Assembly: GCA_012519025.1 (NCBI GenBank)
Contig: JAAYQZ010000052.1
Span: 1 to 64,000, forward strand
Direction of reading: 5' to 3'
DNA length: 64,000 bases
From: Bacillota bacterium
GTDB taxonomy: Bacteria; Bacillota; Limnochordia; DTU087
Shown: positions 18,928-26,757 of the stretch, one piece after another
Layout of the letters: every line of letters starts with the position of its first letter
Numbering within the stretch: the first letter of the stretch is position 1
Position numbers and translations under genes: made by a program
The notes under the pieces: model-generated
What the model saw: only the letters and a program-made list of their open reading frames with translations
Told to the model about the DNA's origin: nothing
Databases searched by the model: none

Positions 18928-19791
18928 ATGGGCTTGGCACGAAGAGTCACTAGAAGAACCCGTCAAACAAATGGACCAGGTCTTTTGTTTATTCTTATTG
19001 CTTTAGTTGTGGTGGCGGCAGCAGGCGCACAGTATCTTGGTTTGTACGCACCGGAACAACCAACATTAGCACCGGGGCAGATAACAAGCGGCGGTGGAGA
19101 ACTAATACCCGTCGCCAGTAAACCCGATGAGACAAGTGTACAAGACAAGGGGGAGCCGGTCACTGTTTTGGTTTACCATGCCCACGGAAGTGAAAACTTT
19201 GCACCAAAAGACAGCCATGCTAAAAATGGAAAGGGCGAAATATTGGATGTGGGTGCTGAGTTTTGCCAAGCTATTAGCGAAAAAGGAATTAAAGCCATTC
19301 ACTTAAAAGGTACTTACGATATTCCTGAATACAGCGCGGCGTTTCGCATGGCGGGCGACGCAGTGGCAAAGGCTCTGAACGAATATTCAAATGTGCAGGC
19401 GGTAATAGATATCCACCGTGATGGTCTTCCCAAAAATAAAGACAAAGATTACACAACAGCCTTGATTTCCGGGCAAAGAGTCGGGAAAATTCTATTTGTA
19501 ATAGGGGATGTGGCTAATCCCAATCGGGAAAACAACACAGCATTCGCGGAAACTGCAAAAGCACGGCTCGATGCTATGTACGCCGGTGTAAGTAGGGGTA
19601 TCAAGGTTCAGCACCGCAATCTTAATGGAAGCCTCCATGACAACACTTTGACGGCTTATTTGGGGGATTATCACGGCAACAACCTGCAGGAGGCAAAGGC
19701 CTCGGCCCGGTTACTGGCCGATGTTGTAGCAGCGGTATTGTTGGAGCAAGCCAGGAGCGGCATGTTTGTGGTGCCTACGACTACACCATAA
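18928..19791 (+). CDS. Divergent SpoIIP-like amidase homologue
   Basis: SpoIIP is a membrane-anchored cell-wall amidase and endopeptidase needed for engulfment. This 287-residue protein has one N-terminal membrane segment, then SpoIIP landmarks: VYHAHGSENF (family YHTHxSE), IDIHRDG, IGDVANPNRENN (family GENPNWEEN), and SRGI. However, where SpoIIP has the catalytic-site glutamate in LLIEVG, this protein reads TLTAYLGDYHGNN, with Tyr in its place. It may use another acidic residue or be inactive. ATG 18928 follows GGAAGGGGG. Confidence 0.7.
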   Translation: MGLARRVTRRTRQTNGPGLLFILIALVVVAAAGAQYLGLYAPEQPTLAPGQITSGGGELIPVASKPDETSVQDKGEPVTVLVYHAHGSENFAPKDSHAKNGKGEILDVGAEFCQAISEKGIKAIHLKGTYDIPEYSAAFRMAGDAVAKALNEYSNVQAVIDIHRDGLPKNKDKDYTTALISGQRVGKILFVIGDVANPNRENNTAFAETAKARLDAMYAGVSRGIKVQHRNLNGSLHDNTLTAYLGDYHGNNLQEAKASARLLADVVAAVLLEQARSGMFVVPTTTP

Positions 19792-19837
19792 ATTTCACTA
19801 GACCTCTTTGATCAGGCAGGGTAATTAGGTAATTTGA

Positions 19838-19879
19838 CCCACTCCCGGCAATACTATTTATAGGGGTGGGCGTTTTTTT
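19838..19879 (+). terminator. Rho-independent terminator after the spoIIP-like gene
   Basis: CCCACTCC (19838-19845) pairs with GGGGTGGG (19863-19870), and a T7 run follows. This ends the spoIIP-like transcript and separates it from murC. The remaining 120 bases before murC show no further clear element. Confidence 0.8.
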
Positions 19880-20003
19880 GCTAACCAGTCGTAGAGACAG
19901 GCAGGGCCCCCGATCTATATGTCGAATTGAAGTTCCTGGGCTTATACATTTATCAGTGATTCTATTAATACATTACCAAGCCAGCACGGGAGGTGCTCCT
20001 ACC

Positions 20004-21449
20004 ATGGCAGAGCATATTCATATGATTGGAATCGGGGGAGTGGGCATGAGTGCCATTGCTACCGTGCTCCTCGAAATGGGGCATAAGGTTAGCGGCTCCG
20101 ATTTAAAAGATTCAGAGACACTCCATCGACTGCAGCAAGAGGGAGCCGGGGTTTTTGTGGGCCATGAAGCCTCGCACATTGAAGGTGCGGATTTAATCGT
20201 TTATTCATCTGCAATACCAAAACATAACCCGGAACTGCTTGCTGCGGGTAAACAAAATATACCGATTTTGCACCGTTCGGAAATGCTTGCACGCTTGCTC
20301 AATGACAAATTGGGCATAGCTGTTGCCGGAGCCCACGGCAAGACCACCATTACCGGCATGATTGCCCATATATTGACTAAGTTGGAGGTTGATCCAACGG
20401 TATTGGCCGGTGGTGAGATGCAGAACCAGTGTGTTCATGCCAGATGGGGTGAAGGACATTACGTTGTGGCTGAAGCCGATGAGAGTGATGCATCATTTCT
20501 GAGATATTTCCCCCACATTGCTGTCATAACCAGTGTGGAGGCAGATCATCTAGAGAACTTCGGGGGTAGAGCCGGTCGCCTAGTGGCAAGTTATAAAAGT
20601 TTTTTAGGCAATATCAAAGCGGGCGGGGTTCTGATCATATCCCGAGATGCGTATAAGATTTTAGAAGATGAGATCAAGGCGCTGGAAAACAAAATCTCTG
20701 TGATCGTTTATGGTTTAGATCAAGCAAATGGGGATGTTGGCTTTAAAGACAGTATCAATACAGCAACCAATGTTGATGGTTACCGAGCGGAAGAGATTAA
20801 ACTGGTGGAATCCACAGCATGCTTTTACGTGTATTTTAATGGTGAGTGTCTTGGTGAATGCTGTATTTCTGTTCCGGGTAGATACAATGTAGAAAATGCG
20901 TTGGCTGCCATAGCTGTAGCCCGCTCTGCCGGACTTGAGTACAGTGAAATTTTCCGTGCGCTGGGCGGTTTTCATGGTGCTCATCGCCGCTTTGAGTGGA
21001 TAGGTACGGCCAAAGGCGTTTTAGTTTACGATGATTATGCACACCATCCCACAGAAATCAAAAACGCTTTAAAGGCAGCTAAAACCGGGTTTAACCGCAG
21101 AGTAATTGCGATTTTCCAGCCTCAGCGCTACAGCCGCACCAAACTTTTTATGCATGAATTCAGCCAATCATTTAAGGAAGCAGACATAGCGGTGATCACC
21201 GATATTTATGCACCACCACCGGAAGTTCCGCTGCCCGGGATCACAGCCAAACGCCTGGCTAAATTGGTTGCGGAAGATATTGGCGAGGACCGGGTGATGT
21301 TCATAGGTGATAAGGAACAGATCAGTGAACGACTTGAGCCGGTTTTGGAAAATGACGATTTAGTTATCACTATGGGTGCCGGGGATATTTGGCAGGTAGC
21401 CCATGAGCTGGTAGAAAGGCTTGAACACACGGGTGTGCAGGGACTTTAA
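20004..21449 (+). CDS. murC: UDP-MurNAc:L-alanine ligase MurC
   Basis: MurC adds the first amino acid to UDP-MurNAc. The N-terminal nucleotide fold GIGGVGMSAIA, the ATP loop AGAHGKTT, EADESDASF and the C-terminal YDDYAHHPTE are all present. GGGAGGTG at 19989-19996 and homology starting at MAEHIHMIG set the start at ATG 20004; an in-frame upstream extension to 19866 has no family similarity. At 481 residues it is slightly longer than Bacillus MurC. It lies outside the murF-ftsZ cluster, behind its own upstream terminator. Confidence 0.95.
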   Translation: MAEHIHMIGIGGVGMSAIATVLLEMGHKVSGSDLKDSETLHRLQQEGAGVFVGHEASHIEGADLIVYSSAIPKHNPELLAAGKQNIPILHRSEMLARLLNDKLGIAVAGAHGKTTITGMIAHILTKLEVDPTVLAGGEMQNQCVHARWGEGHYVVAEADESDASFLRYFPHIAVITSVEADHLENFGGRAGRLVASYKSFLGNIKAGGVLIISRDAYKILEDEIKALENKISVIVYGLDQANGDVGFKDSINTATNVDGYRAEEIKLVESTACFYVYFNGECLGECCISVPGRYNVENALAAIAVARSAGLEYSEIFRALGGFHGAHRRFEWIGTAKGVLVYDDYAHHPTEIKNALKAAKTGFNRRVIAIFQPQRYSRTKLFMHEFSQSFKEADIAVITDIYAPPPEVPLPGITAKRLAKLVAEDIGEDRVMFIGDKEQISERLEPVLENDDLVITMGAGDIWQVAHELVERLEHTGVQGL

Positions 21450-21470
21450 TATATCTACAGCTAGTGCATT

Positions 21471-22442
21471 TTAACCTAAGGATTGCCCTGTAACAGGATC
21501 AAATCTGAGTGCAAGCACTTCACCGTCAAAATCCATCTCATATGTGATGATAGGGGCATAGATTAAAGCCGTTGCAAAGGGACTTGCCATCACCCTAGGT
21601 GCTAAGCGCTGCTTCAGCTCCCGGCGGCTTTTGTCATATTCCCACTGTGATTTGTTGAAGGATGATTCCTCCGTGCTTTGCCCGGCATAGTATTTTGCTA
21701 AAGCCGTTAGTTCCAATTCCAGGTGTGCTTGTGCCGGCTTTGCCCAGGCGCTGCTTTCATTGGACAGCATATAGTTGAGTTCTTGCAGCATAAAATCGTA
21801 CGCTTTCTTGTAACTGATTTTTGCACGTGTTTTGGGTATGTGAGGCAGTGGAGTTTCTTCCAGTTGACAAGCCAATAAACTTTGAAAATAGCCGTAGAAA
21901 AGATCCCCGCTGATGAGATTAATGGCTAAATCCAAGTTGCGCTGTTGGCTCACATTGCCGGTAACGTAGTTTAAACACCAATGTATCAATAAATGCGGCT
22001 CATAGACTAACAATCCGCCGTCTGTCTCGGGAAGGGAGACTGCTTTACCTAAGGCCGTGATCTCAACCACGTACTTGCTGCAGTTGCTGGCTTTTTCACG
22101 AACGATCTCCAATATGCGATCCCAGTGGTAACTTCCCGGCATAAACAAGGCCGCATCGGGGTGTTTTGCGGCTGTTTGAGGTGACAAGGCTAGTTTGCAC
22201 GTGTAGCCCGGAATGCGGCGTCCCTCGAGCAGACTGGCTGCTTCGTTACTTAAATGCAGCAATGCCAGGTTCGGACACAGCCACTCCAGCTTCATTTTCA
22301 TGTATTGGCAGAAAATCTCTAAAAACTTTTGAAATCCCTTAAGAGCGGCCGGAGTGGGCTCTTTTATACTAAGATCTGTTAGGGATTCCACCGGTGTCTC
22401 TGCCGGCCGATCGTTTGACAAAACACTAGGGATATAACTCAA
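21471..22442 (-). CDS. YqhG-like protein, partner of SNF2 helicase
   Basis: I recognise a general resemblance to Bacillus YqhG, a protein of unknown function that is encoded next to the YqhH helicase. Supporting segments are the ALFMPGSYHWDRILEIV region, a VYEPHLLIHWCLNYV stretch and NLISGDLFYGYFQSLL. No catalytic motif or membrane segment is seen. The TTG at 22442 after TGAGGT is the likeliest start (323 residues); it overlaps the helicase gene by about 17 bases, so the two are cotranslated. Confidence 0.55.
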   Translation of the reverse strand: MSYIPSVLSNDRPAETPVESLTDLSIKEPTPAALKGFQKFLEIFCQYMKMKLEWLCPNLALLHLSNEAASLLEGRRIPGYTCKLALSPQTAAKHPDAALFMPGSYHWDRILEIVREKASNCSKYVVEITALGKAVSLPETDGGLLVYEPHLLIHWCLNYVTGNVSQQRNLDLAINLISGDLFYGYFQSLLACQLEETPLPHIPKTRAKISYKKAYDFMLQELNYMLSNESSAWAKPAQAHLELELTALAKYYAGQSTEESSFNKSQWEYDKSRRELKQRLAPRVMASPFATALIYAPIITYEMDFDGEVLALRFDPVTGQSLG

Positions 22443-24231
22443 AGATACCGACCTCACTTGGCAGTTGTCTTGCCTTGAGAATATCATCACCCAATTCATC
22501 AAATTCATGCCGCAGTTCTTCCTCAGAATCAGCTTTTGTTAAGATGTCAATTACACGACTTTCGAGGGAGCCGCTCGCTCCAAACTGGCTGAGGATGGCG
22601 TCCAGCTCCCCAACGACCATTTCAAACATATTGATTTTTTCATGAAGCAGTTTCAAAATATGTTCTTCAATTGTTCCCGCTGTGGCCAGGTTAAAAACTA
22701 AGACATCTTGAGTTTGACCCAATCGGTGTACTCTGCCAATTCTTTGCTCAAGGCGCATTGGGTTCCAGGGTAGATCGAAGTTCACTACTTTGTTGCAGTA
22801 CTGCAGATTCAACCCTTCTGCCCCTGCCTCTGTGCTGATCATTACGTCACCATAGCGGCTGAATAGAAATTTAGTAAACTCCTTGCGACCGGCCGAAAGA
22901 CTGCCATCAAAATTAACGGTGGCAAGGCCTGCTTCCTCAAGATGTCTTTTGATAAATGCCTGAGTACCCCTATATTCAGTAAATACAATGACTTTTTCGT
23001 GACCATATTCACCCAGAATCTTTAAAAGGCATTCAATTTTAGCGCTTATCTCAATGTTTACGGCCATCTCTAAAAGAGATAGCAAATCTTTCGAATCGGG
23101 CCCAGCCTTTTCAGCCAGTTTTTTTAAGGTTAAAGCAGCAGCCCAAGAGCTGCTGCAAGCCTCCCGAAGCAGAGTAATATAAGGCAAAATGGTGCGTTTT
23201 AACGCAAGTGATGTCTGCATCTTTGTGCGGACAAAATTATGAAGCATTCTGTAAAACTGCTGTTCTTGCTCAGTTAACGTGACAGCAACCGGATGAACAA
23301 TGCGTTTTGTGAACTCAATAGTGCCTTTACCGCGTCGGTTTCTAATCATGACTTGACTCAACAAATTTTGAAGTTGTTTTGAGTCTTTAGGTGTGCGTTT
23401 ATCCTGCACGAACCTCTGTTTAAAATCCCGATATGTGCCCAGCTGGCCCGGCTTTAGTAAGGTGATCAGGTTGTACAGTTCCTTAAGATCATTTTGTACC
23501 GGTGTTGCTGTAAGCATAAGGAAGTACTTTTTGGATATAGAGTTGATGAATTGCCAGTTTTGTGTGCGTGAATTCTTCAGCCGATGGGCTTCATCTACAA
23601 TCAACATATCCCAATCCTGGGAGAGAATTTCTGCGGCATGGGGTTGGCGCTTTGCTGTGTCTATAGACGCAACTATGCATTCATGGCGCAACCAGTCATA
23701 CTGGCTGCGCTGCATGACAACGGGGATGCGGAATTTCTCCCGCATTTCATAAAACCACTGCCTGCTCAAAGAGGCCGGAGTCAAAATCAAAGTCCTTCTC
23801 ACAAGGCCTCTCAGCATATATTCTTTAAGAATCATCCCAGCTTCTATGGTTTTACCCAACCCCACCTCGTCTGCCAAGATGGCGCGTCCCCGCATTTCCT
23901 CGATGACCCGGTGCGCTGTAGCTAACTGGTGGGAATAAGGTACTACGCCCACTCTTTCCCAGTGGGTGGACAGGTGAGTTAAACACAGCAATCGGGAGAC
24001 AGCGTGGGTGCGAGTTAAATCTTCTGCCTCGCGGCAAAGACGATGCCACGCCCAAGATGCGTTGGGTTTATAGCGCATGCTGTGGAGCAGTGTTGCAAGA
24101 CCGCTTTTGCTAAAATGCACTCTGAAAGCATCATTGATCTCTACCGGATCGTGGAAGGATTCAAACTTAGGTGCGTCAAGTAGGGCTCGCCTGGTGTTTT
24201 TCAAAATGGGAACAGTAATCCGAATCTCCAA
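22426..24231 (-). CDS. SNF2/RapA-family helicase (YqhH-like)
   Basis: A superfamily 2 DNA-dependent ATPase of the SNF2 class, 601 residues. Motif I is ADEVGLGKTIEAG, motif II IVDEAHRLKN, motif III LTATP, motif V in STEAGAEGLNLQ, and motif VI QRIGRVHRLGQ. It lacks extra nuclease or methylase domains, so it is more like YqhH or RapA, which remodel nucleoprotein or recycle RNA polymerase, than a defence helicase. The TTG start follows GGGGGG 7 bases upstream on the minus strand. A YqhG-like gene follows. Confidence 0.85.
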   Translation of the reverse strand: MEIRITVPILKNTRRALLDAPKFESFHDPVEINDAFRVHFSKSGLATLLHSMRYKPNASWAWHRLCREAEDLTRTHAVSRLLCLTHLSTHWERVGVVPYSHQLATAHRVIEEMRGRAILADEVGLGKTIEAGMILKEYMLRGLVRRTLILTPASLSRQWFYEMREKFRIPVVMQRSQYDWLRHECIVASIDTAKRQPHAAEILSQDWDMLIVDEAHRLKNSRTQNWQFINSISKKYFLMLTATPVQNDLKELYNLITLLKPGQLGTYRDFKQRFVQDKRTPKDSKQLQNLLSQVMIRNRRGKGTIEFTKRIVHPVAVTLTEQEQQFYRMLHNFVRTKMQTSLALKRTILPYITLLREACSSSWAAALTLKKLAEKAGPDSKDLLSLLEMAVNIEISAKIECLLKILGEYGHEKVIVFTEYRGTQAFIKRHLEEAGLATVNFDGSLSAGRKEFTKFLFSRYGDVMISTEAGAEGLNLQYCNKVVNFDLPWNPMRLEQRIGRVHRLGQTQDVLVFNLATAGTIEEHILKLLHEKINMFEMVVGELDAILSQFGASGSLESRVIDILTKADSEEELRHEFDELGDDILKARQLPSEVGIFELYP

Positions 24232-24339
24232 ATTGATCCCCCCAAATACGAGGCGGTTTTAGAGTCGGGTAGTAGTTTATCCGTTCTCTTAGTGAATTAT
24301 AAAGGACAATGCAAAGCGCCATTAAGTGCTAAATTGTAC

Positions 24340-24368
24340 TGGACAATGGACAACAGCTGAAATATAAT
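24340..24368 (+). promoter_or_regulatory. Sigma-A promoter of tRNA-Ala
   Basis: TGGACA (24340-24345), a 17-base spacer and TATAAT (24363-24368) give a near-consensus promoter ending 11 bases before the tRNA. Confidence 0.85.
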
Positions 24369-24379
24369 TAAGGTGTTCT

Positions 24380-24455
24380 GGGCCTGTAGCTCAGTTGGGA
24401 GAGCGCGGCGTTCGCAACGCTGAGGTCGAGGGTTCGAGTCCCTTCGGGTCCACCA
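24380..24455 (+). tRNA. tRNA-Ala, anticodon CGC
   Basis: A 76-base cloverleaf: acceptor GGGCCTG with CGGGTCC, D-arm GCTCAGTTGGGAGAGC, anticodon stem CGGCG with CGCTG around loop TTCGCAA, T-arm GAGGGTTCGAGTCCCTT, and an encoded CCA end. Anticodon CGC reads GCG. The acceptor contains the G3-U70 pair, the identity element recognised by alanyl-tRNA synthetase. Confidence 0.97.
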
Positions 24456-24459
24456 GACA

Positions 24460-24499
24460 AAATCCCCACCGGAAACGTATTTCCGGGTGGGGATTTTTT
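24460..24499 (+). terminator. Rho-independent terminator after tRNA-Ala
   Basis: AATCCCCACC plus GGAAA pair with TTTCC plus GGGTGGGGATT (one bulged G), followed by a T6 run, starting a few bases after the tRNA 3' end. Confidence 0.9.
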
Positions 24500-24521
24500 A
24501 TCTACACCGAGTTATCACACC

Positions 24522-24998
24522 CTATACCCGCGCCTTTCCCGTCAAATGCTCAACTGTCATCTCGATCACTGCAACACTGGGGAAACCCTGTTCTATGTAG
24601 CTGATGCGGCTGTCTTTAGACACGCTGTCGCTGACAAAGCGCGCCACGAAAGCATCTAAGTATCTGCGTTTTTTGGCGGTATCTTCGACCAACGCGGCTT
24701 TGCCGTGGGCCACAGCTGAAGTATATGTGGTTGAAAATTCCTTGGGGATTACTTCCGCCTCCCCGACGACGAAAAATGAAACATGGGGATTCAACTTGAT
24801 ATTTTCAATTTTCTCTCCCTGCAGGCTGCCGTGAAACACAATTTTATTATCATTGATTAGGACATGGTTTAAAGCTGCAGTACACGGCCTGCCGATGGCA
24901 TCCACTGTAGCAAGCACCCCATAATCTGCAGATTGGATGATCTTAACTGCTTCCGCCTGTGACAAAGCACGGTCTTGGCGGGTAAGTACGCCTCGCAT
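24522..24998 (-). CDS. Nim-like pyridoxamine-phosphate-oxidase-fold flavoprotein
   Basis: A 158-residue split-barrel protein of the PNPOx-like superfamily, closest in look to NimA-type FMN proteins that reduce nitroimidazoles. Features are ADYGVLATVDAIGRPCTAALNHV, FHGSLQGEKIENIKLNPHVSFFV and the C-terminal VAVIEMTVEHLTGK. The ATG at 24998 follows AAGGAGG; a longer upstream frame is not supported. Substrate is unknown, and drug reduction is only one possibility for this family. It ends just past the tRNA terminator and abuts a decayed acetyltransferase. Confidence 0.8.
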   Translation of the reverse strand: MRGVLTRQDRALSQAEAVKIIQSADYGVLATVDAIGRPCTAALNHVLINDNKIVFHGSLQGEKIENIKLNPHVSFFVVGEAEVIPKEFSTTYTSAVAHGKAALVEDTAKKRRYLDAFVARFVSDSVSKDSRISYIEQGFPSVAVIEMTVEHLTGKARV

Positions 24999-25069
24999 AG
25001 TCAAATTCCTCCTTGATCTAGTATTCCGCCAAAAGAATGTAATACCCTGCGGTCCTCTATCCAACTCAA

Positions 25070-25370
25070 CAAATTTTAAAGTCATTGCGAACTGTCGTCT
25101 CATCACTAATGACTTCATCAGCCGCCATGATCTATATCCGTGGGTGGCCTGTTTGTTCGTTCAAGAGGATAAGCGGGGGCTTGGATATGGTGGTTTGCTT
25201 CTGGAACACGCCGAGTAGTCAGCCTGGCAAATGGGGTCTGAAACAGTTTATTTGACTACAAGACCATCACGGCTATTACGAACGACACAAATGGAACAAA
25301 ATTGATGATGGAGTGGACTTATTTACATCCAAACCAACTTGCATCTATAAAAAGAGCTTTTCGCTTAACT
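25070..25370 (+). pseudogene. Decayed GNAT acetyltransferase
   Basis: Translated pieces match the C-terminal half of a GNAT N-acetyltransferase: IANCRLITNDFISRHDLYPW and VACLFVQEDKRGLGYGGLLLE (about 25082-25215), then an in-frame TAG at 25216-25218, then ETVYLTT (about 25233-25257). After a frameshift near 25258 come LQDHHGYYERHKW and KPTCIYKKS in another frame. The N-terminal half is missing. One stop plus one frameshift make a functional enzyme unlikely. Confidence 0.75.
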
Positions 25371-25456
25371 AAACCAGAATGGAATTTTCAATGCCAAACA
25401 GGATTTCGCCCATATCAATAGAATTATTTGGTGAAGTCTGGAAAGAGGTGTGTTTT

Positions 25457-26710
25457 TTGAATTGGTGGAAGCTTTATCTGTGGCTGTGCTTGCTTCTCAT
25501 ACCATTTTTCCCGGCAAAACCAATTTACTTAGTGTTTGTCTCACTGGCGATAGTTTACTGGGGCGGAGGTAAAGTACTCGATCATGCCTTTCGGAATGTA
25601 AAAATCACTAGGACTTCTGAAAGCACTAGGCTTTTCCCCGGTGAGATAGGTAGGGTGTCCATTACGTTTGAAAATGGCACTATTTTGCCCTTAGCCTGGC
25701 TTTCCGGGCATGATCATCTGCCTTTGGCCTTGGAAGGCGGCCGAGCCAGGCGCTGGGTGATTTCTTTGGGGCCTTTTGCAACAGAAAAAATCAGTTACTC
25801 TATAATTGCATCAGGCCGCGGTTTTTTTACTACAGGTCCTTTAGATGTGTCTGTAGGAGAGCCCTTGGGGCTGCATCAGTTTTCCACCTCTGTACCCTCA
25901 TACCACAATATTGTTGTATATCCACGGATATATGAATTAGTTGATCTCGGTCTGCCTTCCCGGTTGCCCCACGGAAATATTCAAACCTGTATGCCTATTT
26001 TCCTCGATCATTCCCGCTTAGCCGGAGTGCGACCTTATCAAGCCGGGGATCAAAAGCAGTCCATCCATTGGAAACTCACTGCCCGCACGGGCGAGCTGCA
26101 GGTGAAACAGTTCCAGCACACGGTTGCGGTTGATACCGTTATTTGCCTAAATTTGAATGCAGACGACTATACTGTCGGTACTCTCTACCTAGATAGTGAA
26201 CTTGCCATTGAGACTGCTGCCAGTCTAGGCAATCATTTGGCCCAAAAAGAAGAATCCTTTGGACTTGTCACTAATGGCGATATAAAAGAAGAGCGCTATC
26301 TTGGGGAAAAGCAGCAAACTGGAGCGGGGAACACGTTTACAGGCACCAACGGGGCAAAAAAATCCGGCACCTCTATTAGGCTGGCTCCCCGCAAAGGGAT
26401 GGCACAGCTTATGAGTGTGCTTGAGGCATTAGCCAGACTCCAGTATTACTCAGGGGATGAGTTCTCTTCACTGCTCACACAAGAAGCCGGCTATCTGCCT
26501 TGGGGCGCTGTCTTTTTGATTATTGTACCCACTGATTCTCCCAAGCTCATAGATACAGCTCAAGCCTTGGTCCGCAGAGGATACCGGGTGTTGATTTTTG
26601 TTGTAGGCAGCAGCATTGTTCACCCTCAGCTGCTGCATCGGTCTACCGACTCATCCCTGCAGTTATTTCGAGTGCGCAAGGCCGAACTTGGAGTTTTAGG
26701 TATCAGTTAA
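25457..26710 (+). CDS. DUF58 domain membrane protein
   Basis: DUF58 proteins are von Willebrand-A-like partners of MoxR AAA ATPases, of unsettled function. Two membrane segments (about residues 5-45) are followed by a soluble domain with the signature DHSRLAGVRPYQAGDQKQSIHWK. The site AGAGGTG at 25444-25450 favours the TTG at 25457 (417 residues); an in-frame ATG at 25379 would start inside the pseudogene tail. It heads a DUF58-DUF4129-moxR operon. Confidence 0.85.
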   Translation: MNWWKLYLWLCLLLIPFFPAKPIYLVFVSLAIVYWGGGKVLDHAFRNVKITRTSESTRLFPGEIGRVSITFENGTILPLAWLSGHDHLPLALEGGRARRWVISLGPFATEKISYSIIASGRGFFTTGPLDVSVGEPLGLHQFSTSVPSYHNIVVYPRIYELVDLGLPSRLPHGNIQTCMPIFLDHSRLAGVRPYQAGDQKQSIHWKLTARTGELQVKQFQHTVAVDTVICLNLNADDYTVGTLYLDSELAIETAASLGNHLAQKEESFGLVTNGDIKEERYLGEKQQTGAGNTFTGTNGAKKSGTSIRLAPRKGMAQLMSVLEALARLQYYSGDEFSSLLTQEAGYLPWGAVFLIIVPTDSPKLIDTAQALVRRGYRVLIFVVGSSIVHPQLLHRSTDSSLQLFRVRKAELGVLGIS

Positions 26711-26757
26711 AAAGCGTTTTAGCAGCTGTTGAGGTTTTATAGAAAGAGGTGATGCTT

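Noticed and set aside
19866-20003. In-frame N-terminal extension of murC
   Set aside because: It overlaps the terminator region, has no ribosome site, and lacks similarity to MurC; the ATG at 20004 has GGGAGG and starts the family core.
21471-24231. SNF2 helicase as part of a phage-defence system (DISARM or similar)
   Set aside because: There is no methylase, nuclease or DUF1998 gene nearby, and the partner resembles YqhG.
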